Shown here piece by piece: positions 32,880 to 43,300 of a DNA stretch of 59,722 nucleotides. The stretch spans positions 1 to 59,722 of the forward strand of contig CAZIAZ010000010.1 of NCBI GenBank assembly GCA_964536835.1, written 5' to 3'. A program made the translations under genes and the position numbers. Each line of letters starts with the position of its first letter. Position 1 is the first letter of the stretch. Under the pieces are notes generated by a model. That model saw nothing but the letters and a program-made list of their open reading frames with translations. It was not told the origin of the DNA and ran no database searches. This DNA is from DAONFI01 sp035403485. GTDB lineage: Bacteria > Planctomycetota > Phycisphaerae > SM23-33.

Positions 32880-34292
32880 ATGTCCAAGGATTACAAGGTA
32901 GCTGATATCAAACTGTCCGATTCCGGTCGAAAAGAAATAACCATCGCCGAATATGAGATGCCCGGCCTCATGGCCACCCGCGAAAAATACGGCAAAGACA
33001 AACCTCTTGCCGGCGTAAAGATAATGGGCTCGCTGCATATGACCATTCAGACGGCTGTGCTTATAGAGACGTTAACCGCACTCGGCGCGGATGTTCGCTG
33101 GTGTTCGTGCAATATATTTTCAACGCAGGACCAGGCGGCAGCCGCCATCGCGGCAGCCGGCATACCCGTTTTCGCGTGGAAGGGCGAAACGCTCGAAGAC
33201 TACTGGAACTGTACGCAACAGGCTATGACATGGCCGGACGGCAGCGGCCCCGACCAGATTGTCGATGACGGCGGAGATGCGACACTGCTGATACACCGCG
33301 GTTACGCTGCGGAAAACAACGCCGCCATCCTCGACGAACCGACAAAGAGCAAAGAGCTTCAGATAATCAATGCACTGCTGAAAAAAATGCTCAAACACGA
33401 TCCGCAACACTGGCACAAGGTCGCCAAAAATGTCCGCGGCGTAAGCGAAGAAACCACTACGGGCGTACATCGCCTCATGCAGATGGAAGAACGCGGCGAA
33501 CTGCTTTTCCAGGCAATCAACGTCAACGACTCTGTGACGAAAAGCAAGTTTGACAATATTTACGGCTGTCGGCATTCGCTGGTGGACGGCATATCCCGCG
33601 CAATGGACGTAATGCTTTCGGGCAAAGTGGCGATGGTCTGCGGCTACGGCGACGTGGGCAAGGGCTCAGCCGAATCGCTCGCCGGCCAGAAATGTCGCGT
33701 CATGGTCAGTGAAATCGACCCCATCTGTGCATTGCAGGCATGCATGGCCGGCTATCAGGTATGCACCGTCGAAGACGCCCTGCCGCTGGCTGACATTTAC
33801 GTAACCACCACCGGCAATACGGATATCCTCACCGCCAATCACATGAGCAGAATGAAAGATCAAGCCATCGTCTGCAACATCGGCCATTTTGATAATGAAA
33901 TCCAGGTTTACGAGCTGGAGAATTTTCCCGGCATTAAAAAAGAGGAAATCAAGGATAGTCATTGTCCGGTACATCGCTTCACATTTCCCGACGGCCACTG
34001 CATTTACCTGCTAGCGGAAGGCCGACTGGTAAACCTCGGCTGTGCTACCGGCCATCCGAGTTTCGTAATGTCCAACAGCTTCACAAACCAGACGCTGGCA
34101 CAGATAGACATACACAAGAATCCGGACCGCAAAATTGACGTTTATCGTCTGGATAAGAAGTTGGATGAGGAAGTTGCGCGGCTGCACCTGGACAAGCTCG
34201 GTGCGAAGCTCACCAGACTCACTGACGCGCAGGCGAAATACATCGGCGTACCAGTCGAAGGACCATACAAACCGGAACACTATCGCTATTAG
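32880..34292 (+). CDS. ahcY: S-adenosyl-L-homocysteine hydrolase (adenosylhomocysteinase)
   Basis: 470 residues. Splits S-adenosylhomocysteine to adenosine and homocysteine, relieving product inhibition of methyltransferases. Marks: SCNIFSTQDQAAAAIA (near 80), the NAD loop GYGDVGKGSAESLAG (near 255), CATGHPSFVMSNSFTNQ (near 385) and the C-terminal KPEHYRY. The start is ATG at 32880, with CAGGAG eight bases upstream; only 64 bases separate it from the pilin operon. The stop codon TAG is the first triplet of a palindromic element (34290-34450). A terminator lies 245 bases further on. Confidence 0.97.
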   Translation: MSKDYKVADIKLSDSGRKEITIAEYEMPGLMATREKYGKDKPLAGVKIMGSLHMTIQTAVLIETLTALGADVRWCSCNIFSTQDQAAAAIAAAGIPVFAWKGETLEDYWNCTQQAMTWPDGSGPDQIVDDGGDATLLIHRGYAAENNAAILDEPTKSKELQIINALLKKMLKHDPQHWHKVAKNVRGVSEETTTGVHRLMQMEERGELLFQAINVNDSVTKSKFDNIYGCRHSLVDGISRAMDVMLSGKVAMVCGYGDVGKGSAESLAGQKCRVMVSEIDPICALQACMAGYQVCTVEDALPLADIYVTTTGNTDILTANHMSRMKDQAIVCNIGHFDNEIQVYELENFPGIKKEEIKDSHCPVHRFTFPDGHCIYLLAEGRLVNLGCATGHPSFVMSNSFTNQTLAQIDIHKNPDRKIDVYRLDKKLDEEVARLHLDKLGAKLTRLTDAQAKYIGVPVEGPYKPEHYRY

Positions 34293-34450
34293 AGCATATT
34301 AAACTTGAGATGCGACACTTTATGCGTTGACGAAACGAGCTATGCAAGGAAGACGAAGCAGGAATACTGCCCGTATTCCGATGCAGCCTGACGCAGCAGA
34401 GCGAAGTTGCAGCCAGCAGAAATGACGCATATCAAATTTAACATGCTCTA
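34290..34450. mobile_element. TAGAG-family palindromic element, copy 2 (161 bp, MITE-like)
   Basis: The left end TAGAGCATATTAAACTTGA matches the inverted right end (34432-34450) at 17 of 19 positions. The interior has GCAAGGAAGACGAAGCAGG, an inverted GGAATAC/GTATTCC pair and CTGACGCAGC, shared with the copies at 4776 and 20188. The first three bases are the ahcY stop codon. No coding potential. Confidence 0.75.
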
Positions 34451-34536
34451 CTGGAGTGAGTTTACAGAGCGGTTCGCAATCTCAGCATGAAAGTAGATAC
34501 CCCAGGGCAAACCCGTGATCTTCTGCGAGAAAGTAA

Positions 34537-34574
34537 CAAAAAAGCCTCCCGTCAAATGACAGGAGGCTTTTTTG
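34537..34574. terminator. Bidirectional terminator between ahcY and rpsG
   Basis: AAAAAAGCCTCC and GGAGGCTTTTTT arms with an inner GTC/GAC pair give a strong stem, and T-runs in both directions. It serves ahcY on the plus strand and the end of the rpoBC-rpsLG block on the minus strand (77 bases past the rpsG stop). Confidence 0.92.
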
Positions 34575-34650
34575 TTTATTTTTATCTTTTTATAATAAAC
34601 TCAGGCAGCCTATTGCCAGTACCACCTTTGCACAGCAGCCGGAGATTTAA

Positions 34651-35127
34651 TTACCACGCGAAGTGGGCAAAAGCCTTGTTCGCTTCAGCCATGCGGTGAA
34701 CGTTTTCACGCGTAGTTATGGCAGTACCTTCACCTTTGTACGCACTGATAATTTCATCTGCCGTTTTAAGATAGGTTGCTCTTCCCTTGCCGCCACGAAT
34801 CGCATCCCGCAGCCAGCGCATCGCCAGCGACTGCTGACGGCGTGAATTAACGGGCATTGGCACCTGATAGTTTGCACCGCCGACTCGCTTGGAGCGAACT
34901 TCTATACGCGGCTTGAGATTATCGATAGCCTTTTCGAAAACAACCAACGGAGTATCGTCTTTGACTTTTTTGGCGACGATATCCAGTGCTTTATACATAA
35001 TTTCCTGAGCGGCATATTTTTTGCCGTCTTCCATCAGTATATTGATGAACTTTGCCAAAAGTTTGCTGCCGAATTTCGGATCCGGCTGAAGCGTCTTTGC
35101 CGATGCTGTATACTTCTTACGTCCCAT
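34651..35127 (-). CDS. rpsG: 30S ribosomal protein S7
   Basis: 158 residues, normal for S7, which organises the 3' domain of 16S rRNA and lines the E site. The conserved centre KPRIEVRSKRVGGANYQVP (about 72-90) and RRQQSLAMRWL are present; the C-terminal helix is of usual length. AGAGG precedes the ATG. It follows rpsL after 272 bases and is the last gene of the block; fusA and tuf, which often follow in the str operon, are absent (tuf lies at the head of the block). Confidence 0.96.
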   Translation of the reverse strand: MGRKKYTASAKTLQPDPKFGSKLLAKFINILMEDGKKYAAQEIMYKALDIVAKKVKDDTPLVVFEKAIDNLKPRIEVRSKRVGGANYQVPMPVNSRRQQSLAMRWLRDAIRGGKGRATYLKTADEIISAYKGEGTAITTRENVHRMAEANKAFAHFAW

Positions 35128-35399
35128 TTTTAACCTCTCAACTTTTCCTGGTTTCCGTTAGGATTTTTTTATTCGTTTCAGCCGTCTGCCCCGCGATAAT
35201 CAGCCACAACAGACAAAACCGAAACATTTACGACTCTCCAGTACTCTCAGCCAACACAGCCGATTGTGAGTCATTTACTTTTTATTAACAAATTTATGAG
35301 CTTTCAGCCATTCACGGTTTTAAGCTGCCGATAAACGCAGCTCAACAACCGCACAGGCAAAAACCAAAAAATCTTTACCTGTCGAAACAGCGTTTTTAC

Positions 35400-35771
<372 letters not shown>

Positions 35772-35878
35772 TTTTCAATTCACCTTTTTAAAAATCAAAA
35801 CTTTATTTTCACCATAAACAATTCAGCCGCCTGTGCATCGACGCTACTTTACGGCACTTTACCACTATCTGGAAATAC

Positions 35879-38800
35879 TCATTCTTCATCGCCGAAATCG
35901 TCATCATCGTCGGCTTCGTCGTCGATAATCACTGCAGCCTGTTTTGCAAAGGCATCCATCTCGGCGGCTGAGATATCGTTTATATTGTCATTCTTTGCCG
36001 TTTCGAACAGGTTTTCTTCGACGCTCTTCTTGAGCTTCATCTCAAGATACGGCTTGAAACTTGTGCCGGCCGGTATCAGGTGGCCGAGTATCACGTTTTC
36101 CTTGAGGCCTCGCAAGTCGTCGACTTTGCCGGCTAACGACGCTTCCGTAAACACCTTGGTGCTTTCCTGGAAGCTGGCCGCCGACAGGAAGCTCTCCGAC
36201 TGCAGAGACGCCTTGGTAATGCCAAGTAATAGCGTCCTGGCTGTTGCGGGCTTTGGCTTCCTGGTCTTAGCCGGTTCGCCGCCGGTCGCCTCGGCTTCGG
36301 CGTTAGCCTGCTCTACGCGTTCACGGGCAACGATATCGCCTTCCACAAGGCCGCTATCGCCGGGGTCAACAATCTTAAGCGACGAAGCGAGTCGCCTATT
36401 TTCTTCATTGAACCGGTGTTTGTCAATAACATCTCCGGGCAAAAGTGTCGAATCGCCCACATTTTCCACCTGCACCTTGCGGAGCATCTGGCCGAGGATT
36501 ATCTCTATGTGTTTGTCGTTGATTGTAACGCCCTGGCTGCGGTAAACGTTCTGAACTTCGCCCAGCAGATACGTCTGCAAAATTTCTTCGCCGCAGATTT
36601 CCAAAATGTCGTGCGGCACCATAGGTCCTTCGGTCAGCGGCTCGCCGGCTTCCACGTAGTCGCCGGTGTGTACCAGGAGGTGACGGTCGCGCGGCACATG
36701 GTGCTCGCGTTCCATGCTGGTTTTTTCGTTTCGAACGATAACGGTCATTTTGCCGCGGCGTTTGTCGGTACGAAGTTCAACGCGGCCGGATATTTCCGAC
36801 ATTGCAGCAGGATCTTTGGGCTTGCGTGCTTCGAATATTTCCGTAACGCGCGGCAAGCCGCCGGTGATGTCCTGCGTGCCCTGCGTTTCACGGGGCTGAC
36901 GCGCTAGCAGCTGGCCCGGCTGAACGGTTTCACCTTCGTTCACCTCGATACGCGCCTTCGCTGGCAGATAGTGGAAGTCCAGAATTTTTCCGTTGCCGTC
37001 ATCAACGATGACTCGCGGATGCATTTCGCCCTTGTGCTCGATAATTACGGCACGGGCGGCTTTGCCTTTGCCGGATTCCTCCATGCGGACGGTTTCACCT
37101 TCCTTTACGTCTTCAAAGCGGACGACGCCGCCTGCCTCGGCAAGGATTGGCGTACGGTGGGGATCCCACCAGACGACGCGCTGGCCGGCTTTGACCTTGC
37201 CGCCGTCGGCTATCACGATATGAGAACCGTAAGAAACCTTGTATTTTTCGAGTTCGCGGTTCTTCTCGTCGACGATGGCGATTTCGCCCTGCCTTTTCAG
37301 AGCGACAAAGTCCTTCTTATTGTCCGGAGCAGGCACAGCGCCGAGTTCGCGATATACGACCTTGCCGGAAACCGGTGCCAGCCATTCACTCTCGATAACC
37401 GCACGGGTAGCCGTACCGCCGGTATGGAACGTACGCATTGTCAACTGCGTGCCTGGCTCGCCGATGGACTGAGCCGCAATTATACCCACAGCCATGCCTT
37501 CTTCGACCATTCGGCCGGTGGACATATCAAGGCCGTAACACTTGGCACAGCAGCCGAGCGGGCTTTCGCAAGTCAGCGGGCTGCGGACGGAAATTTCCTC
37601 TATGCCGAGTTCCTCGATTGCCTTGGCGGCTTCAGCGGTGATTATCTGGTTTTCCTTGACTATGATGCGGTCATGTACCGGGTCGGCGATAGTCTCGCGG
37701 GCTACACGGCCGATGATGAGGTCACGCAACGGCACGTCAATCTGCTCGCCCTTGTATATGGCGACCTTCTTGACGCCTCGAAGAGTGCCGCAGTCGATTT
37801 CATTGACTATGACATTCTGCGCCACGTCCGCCAGTTTACGGGTAAGGTAACCAGAGTCAGCCGTCTTCAACGCGGTATCAGCCAAGCCTTTGCGGGCACC
37901 GTGCGTGGATGAGAAATATTCAAGCACGTTGAGGCCTTCGCGGAAGTTAGCCTTGATTGGCGTTTCGATGATTTCGCCCGACGGCTTTGACATCAAGCCA
38001 CGCATGCCCGCTAACTGTCGAATCTGGTCTATCTTGCCACGAGCGCCGGAATCCGTCATCAGGAACACAGGGTTCAGATAACCACTGTCGTTCGCAGGAT
38101 TGGGGCCCTTGTCTTCCTTGAGAGCCTTGAAAAGGCTGCCCGTGACTTCTTCACGCGCGTGAATCCAGACGTCGACTATCTGGTTGGTACGTTCGCCTTC
38201 GGTTATGGCATCGTGCTCATAATCCGCCTGAATCTGGTCGACGCGTTTCTGAGCCGCGTCAATGATTTCCTTCTTGTTATCCGGAATTCTGGCGTCAGTA
38301 ATGCCGAACGACAAGCCCGCCAGCGTCGAATACCTGAACCCTATCGACTTGATATTGTCAAGCAATTCGAGCGTCGCCGCACGGCCCAGCCGCTCGTAAC
38401 AGTTGCTGATGACCTTGCCTGCGCCCTTGCTACCCAGCGGATAATTGTAATAGCCTATGCCCTTGGGCAATATATCATTGAAAATCATGCGGCCGACGGT
38501 CGTGATGATTCTGCCGTCTTTCGCAAAGACCGTGCCGCTGGATTCGTGTACTTCAAGGCCTTTTTCAACACGCGTAAGCACCAGGGCATGCATGCCGATA
38601 CGGCCCATCGCATGGGCTGTGATAGCCTGATGCAGGTTGCAGAATACGGGGTATTTGTCGCCCTTGTATTCGACGCGCTGAAGGCTTTTGTCCGCAAACG
38701 TCTTGCCGCGGTCACTGGTGAGATAATATATGCCGAGCACCATGTCCTGCGTCGGAGCCATCATAGGACTGCCGTTGGCAGGCGAAAAGATGTTGTTGGT

Positions 38801-40243
38801 CGCAAGCATGAGCACATGGGCTTCCGTCTGCGCCTCAACGCTGAGCGGCAGATGGACAGCCATCTGGTCGCCGTCGAAGTCGGCATTAAATCCTTTGCAG
38901 ACCAGCGGATGAACGCGGATGGCGTTGCCTTCGACAAGAATCGGCTCAAACGCCTGGATACCCATTCGGTGCAGGGTAGGAGCACGGTTGAGCATGACAG
39001 GATGCTGATATATGACTTCTTCCAGAACGTCCCATATTTCCTGATCGCGACGTTCGAGCATTTTCTTGGCCGATTTGATTGTATCGGCAAGGCCGCGCTC
39101 TTTGAGTTTGCGGATGATAAACGGCTGAAACAGTTCCAATGCGATTTTCTTGGGCAAGCCGCACTGGTTGAGTTTAAGCTCAGGGCCAACGACGATAACG
39201 CTTCGGCCGGAATAATCCACTCGTTTGCCGAGCAGATTCTCACGGAAGCGGCCCTGTTTGCCTTTTATCATGTCTGTCAGCGATTTCAGCGGCCGGTTAG
39301 CCGTGCCCTGAACAGGACGACGGCAACGGCTATTGTCGAACAGAGCGTCGACCGCCTGCTGCAACATGCGTTTCTCGTTGCGAATGATGACCTCAGGCGC
39401 ATTGAGATCCATGAGTTTTTTAAGGCGGTTGTTACGGTTGATTATGCGGCGGTAAAGGTCGTTAAGGTCGCTCGTGGCGAAGTTACCGCTTTCGAGCATG
39501 ACCAGAGGACGCAAATCCGGCGGAATCACCGGAATCACTTCCATGACCAGCCATTCGGGATTGTTGCCGCTGGTACGGAGACTCTCGACTAGCTTAAGCC
39601 GTTTGGCGATATCTTTGACCTTCTGCTTGGAACTCGTCTTCTGGAGGTCTTCGCGGAGGGTTTTGGCCAGGTCGTCCATACTTATTTTGCGAAGCAGTTC
39701 CGCGATTGCTTCTGCGCCCATCGTAGCACGGAAATCCATGCCGTACTTGTCACGGGCGGCGCGATATTCCTCTTCGGTCAGCACCTGCTGAAACTTCAGC
39801 GGCGTCTGGCCGGCATCCGTCACCACGTAATCCTGGAAAAGGATAATTTTCTCCAGGTCCGCCGTGCGCATATCCAGCAATGTGCCGAGACGGCTGGGCA
39901 GCGCCTTGAAGAACCATATATGTACGACCGGCGCGGCAAGATTGATGTGGCCCATGCGTTTTCGGCGCACGCGGCTGTGCGTGACCTTTACGCCGCAGCG
40001 GTCGCATATGATGCCCTTGTGCTTCGTGCCCTTGTATTTGCCGCACGCACACTCCCAGTCGCGCTCCGGCCCGAATATCCTCTCGCAGAAAAGGCCGTCC
40101 TTTTCAGGGCGGTACGTTCTGTAGTTGATGGTTTCGGGCTTTTTGACTTCACCGAACGACCAACTGCGGATATCGTTCGGGCTGGCGAGCATAATTTTCA
40201 CCGAACCGTAATCGTTAATCCTGTCGTATACGCTTTCAGCCAT
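35879..40243 (-). CDS. rpoC: DNA-directed RNA polymerase subunit beta'
   Basis: 1454 residues. The N-terminal zinc ribbon (CACGKYKGTKHKGIICDRCG near 61-80), the absolutely conserved catalytic loop NADFDGDQM (near 460) and the second zinc site CESPLGCCAKCYG (near 892) are intact. The bridge helix (near 790, YFSSTHGARKGLADTALKTADSGYLTRKL) precedes the variable C-terminal region, which holds a long Lys/Arg/Glu-rich jaw insertion. The C-terminus is strongly acidic (DDEADDDDDFGDEE). It follows rpoB by 97 bases. Confidence 0.98.
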   Translation of the reverse strand: MAESVYDRINDYGSVKIMLASPNDIRSWSFGEVKKPETINYRTYRPEKDGLFCERIFGPERDWECACGKYKGTKHKGIICDRCGVKVTHSRVRRKRMGHINLAAPVVHIWFFKALPSRLGTLLDMRTADLEKIILFQDYVVTDAGQTPLKFQQVLTEEEYRAARDKYGMDFRATMGAEAIAELLRKISMDDLAKTLREDLQKTSSKQKVKDIAKRLKLVESLRTSGNNPEWLVMEVIPVIPPDLRPLVMLESGNFATSDLNDLYRRIINRNNRLKKLMDLNAPEVIIRNEKRMLQQAVDALFDNSRCRRPVQGTANRPLKSLTDMIKGKQGRFRENLLGKRVDYSGRSVIVVGPELKLNQCGLPKKIALELFQPFIIRKLKERGLADTIKSAKKMLERRDQEIWDVLEEVIYQHPVMLNRAPTLHRMGIQAFEPILVEGNAIRVHPLVCKGFNADFDGDQMAVHLPLSVEAQTEAHVLMLATNNIFSPANGSPMMAPTQDMVLGIYYLTSDRGKTFADKSLQRVEYKGDKYPVFCNLHQAITAHAMGRIGMHALVLTRVEKGLEVHESSGTVFAKDGRIITTVGRMIFNDILPKGIGYYNYPLGSKGAGKVISNCYERLGRAATLELLDNIKSIGFRYSTLAGLSFGITDARIPDNKKEIIDAAQKRVDQIQADYEHDAITEGERTNQIVDVWIHAREEVTGSLFKALKEDKGPNPANDSGYLNPVFLMTDSGARGKIDQIRQLAGMRGLMSKPSGEIIETPIKANFREGLNVLEYFSSTHGARKGLADTALKTADSGYLTRKLADVAQNVIVNEIDCGTLRGVKKVAIYKGEQIDVPLRDLIIGRVARETIADPVHDRIIVKENQIITAEAAKAIEELGIEEISVRSPLTCESPLGCCAKCYGLDMSTGRMVEEGMAVGIIAAQSIGEPGTQLTMRTFHTGGTATRAVIESEWLAPVSGKVVYRELGAVPAPDNKKDFVALKRQGEIAIVDEKNRELEKYKVSYGSHIVIADGGKVKAGQRVVWWDPHRTPILAEAGGVVRFEDVKEGETVRMEESGKGKAARAVIIEHKGEMHPRVIVDDGNGKILDFHYLPAKARIEVNEGETVQPGQLLARQPRETQGTQDITGGLPRVTEIFEARKPKDPAAMSEISGRVELRTDKRRGKMTVIVRNEKTSMEREHHVPRDRHLLVHTGDYVEAGEPLTEGPMVPHDILEICGEEILQTYLLGEVQNVYRSQGVTINDKHIEIILGQMLRKVQVENVGDSTLLPGDVIDKHRFNEENRRLASSLKIVDPGDSGLVEGDIVARERVEQANAEAEATGGEPAKTRKPKPATARTLLLGITKASLQSESFLSAASFQESTKVFTEASLAGKVDDLRGLKENVILGHLIPAGTSFKPYLEMKLKKSVEENLFETAKNDNINDISAAEMDAFAKQAAVIIDDEADDDDDFGDEE

Positions 40244-40340
40244 ATCTTTTTGCTCCTAGCAAGGAGGTTTGCATTAATCAAAACAAGCAGTAATCACAAC
40301 CAGCCGCCTTCTCCAAACAGGCTGCATTAAGCAACCCGCG

Positions 40341-43300
40341 TCAGAGAAGTTTTTTCTTTTCCATGTGGATGTTCAGGCCCAAACCGCGAAGTTCGTTGCA
40401 CAGAACGTCAAAGCTAACCGGCGTGCCGGCTTCGAGGGTATTCTGGCCCTTGACCATGGATTCGTAAATCTTCGTACGGCCTTCCACGTCGTCGCTCTTG
40501 ACGGTAAGAAGCTCCTGCAACGTATAACTTGCGCCATATGCTTCCAGGCCCCAGACTTCCATTTCGCCGAAGCGTTGGCCGCCTGTACGAGCCTTGCCGC
40601 CCAGAGGCTGCTGCGTAATCAGCGAATAAGGGCCGGTTGCGCGGGCATGAATCTTTTCATCGACAAGGTGATGCAATTTATTCATGTAAATGTAACCGAC
40701 GGTCGTTTTCTGTTCGAAATATTCGCCGGTTCGGCCGTCGCGGAGGCGGACTTTGCCGTCAAGCGGTATTTCCGCAAGAAGTTCAGCGGTATCGCCGGCG
40801 GTTTGAACGACGTCGAGCATTTCACGACGTTCGCGGACGTGCTGGTTGGCTTCGTCAATAGCCTTAAATATCTCGCCTTCCGTCGCGCCGTCAAATATCG
40901 GCGTAACAGCCTGGAAGCCCAGAACCGCCGCCGCCCAGCCGAGGTGCGTCTCCAATATCTGGCCGAGGTTCATACGGCCGGGAACGCCCAGCGGGTTGAG
41001 CAGGATTTCAACAGGCGTGCCGTCTTCAAGGAACGGCATATCCGCTTCCGGCATTATACGGGCGATAACGCCCTTGTTGCCGTGGCGGCCAGCCATCTTG
41101 TCGCCGACGCCCAGCTTGCGCTTGGTGGCTACGGTAACCTTGACCATCTCAAGAACGCCGCTCGGCAGATCGTCGCCGCGCTTCATATGCGCCAGCTTGC
41201 GCTGCTTTTCTTTCTCGATGTCCTTGATGCGCTGCCAGTAACGGTTGTAGACCTCTTCGCCTTTTTCCTTTTCGCCTTTAATCCACTTGGCATTAAAGGT
41301 TTCTATCTGCTCAAGAATAACGGCGAGGTTTTCACTCTGGCCGACTTTCTGACGGGTCGTGGGGTCAATCATTGCCTGGCCGGCAACTTCATTGATTTCG
41401 CCGCACATCTCGCGGAAAATCTTGGCCATGCGTTCGTTCATCTTGTCTTCGTAGTCCTTCATGTCCTTCTTGAGCTGTTTTTTCTGCTCTTCGGTCATGT
41501 GCGGGCCACGGCGGCTGAAATGCTTCGTGGAGACCACGACGCCTTCTTCGCCGGCAGGCAGTTCAAGCGAATCGTTCTTGACGTCTTCGCCGGCTCGGCC
41601 AAAGATGGCATGCAGAAGTTTCTCTTCGGGGCTGAGCTCGGTCTTGCTCTTGGGCGAAACCTTGCCGACGAGTATGTCGCCGGGCTTTACTCGCGTACCG
41701 ACCTGCACCACGCCGTTGGCGTCGAGATATCGCAGCGATTTTTCCGAAACGTTTGGAATGTCGCGGGTGAACTCTTCGCGGCCGAGTTTGGTCTCACGTA
41801 TTTCAACTTCATAATCTTCAAGATGCACCGACGTGAAAACATCCTCACGAACGAGTTTTTCACTCAGGAGGATGGCGTCTTCGAAGTTATAACCGTCAAA
41901 CGGCATGAACGCCACGAGAACATTGCGGCCCAGCGCCAGCTCGCCATGATACGTGGCTGAACCGTCGGCGATAATCTGGCCTTTCTTGACCCGTTCGCCA
42001 ACTTTGACTATGGTTTTCTGGTTCTGGCAGGCACGTTCATTGAGTTTTTCGAACTTGCGGAGTTCGTATTCTTCACTGCCGTCGATGATGATGCGTTCGG
42101 CGTCGGCGTATGTAACCTTGCCGGCTTTGCGGGCTTTTATGCTGAAGCTGGTATTCTCGGCGATAGCCTTTTCCATGCCCGTCGCCACTATCGGCGGATC
42201 GGTGCGCAACAACGGCACAGCCTGCCGCTGCATGTTCGAACCCATCAGTGCACGGTTGGCGTCGTCATGCTCAAGGAACGGAATCAGCGACGCTGAAATG
42301 CCGACAGTCTGCTTGGGCGAAATATCGATATATTTCACATTCTTCGCTTCCGCCGTGCTTAGTTCGCCGTCAACGCGGGCAAGTACCCTGCCTTCGGGCA
42401 GATAGGTGGTTTCGCCGCGACGATTGGCATTGAGCAGCACTTCCGGCGGAGCAAGAGTGGTCATCATTTCTTCGTCAGCCCGAAGATTGACTACTTCGCC
42501 AAGCACCTTGCGGTTATCAACGGCAAGATACGGCGTAGTCAAAAAGCCGTAATCGTCTACACCCGCATAAATGCCCATCGAGCTTATAAGGCCGATGTTG
42601 TTGCCTTCCGGCGTCTCAATCGGACAGATTCGGCCGTAATGCGAGATGTGAACGTCGCGGACTTCAAAGCCGGCACGTTTGCGATTCAACCCGCCAGGCC
42701 CCAACGCCGACAGACGACGCTCATGCGTAAGCTGCGCCAATGGGTTCTGCTGGTCTACGACCTGGCTCAGTTCGCCACGGCCGAAGAAGAACTCTATGCT
42801 GCTGGATATGCTCTTGGAATTAACTATCTCGGCGATTTTGGTTATTTCGCTGGGGTCTTTGAGGCTCATGCGCTCCTGGACTGTACGGCGGAGCTTCAGG
42901 AAGCCCTTTCGCATTTCGTCGGCAGCCAACTCATCGATGGTGCGAAGACGACGATTGCCCAGGTGATCGATATCGTCAATTACGCCCTGGCCGCCACGCA
43001 ACTTGAGCATGTACGACATCGTATGAACGAAATCTTCCACGCGAAGGCTCATGACGGATTCCGGCACATCCTGGCCGAATTTGCGGTTTATGCGGAAACG
43101 CCCCACCTTGCCCAGACGGTAGCGATTTTCGTCAAAAAACTTTTCCTGGAAGAGGGCTTTGGCCTTTTCCACCTGCGGCGGATTGCCCGGCCGCAACCTC
43201 GCATAAATGCGAAGCAGCGCCGACTCATAATCCGTCGACGGGTCTTCCGAAAGAGTGTTCAGAATCAGCGGGTCAGGCGTACCCGCGATGATTTCAATCT

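Noticed and set aside
38159..39592. Long plus-strand frame inside rpoC (and similar ones inside rpoB, rny and nusG)
   Set aside because: Antisense open frames caused by strong codon bias in conserved genes; products look random.
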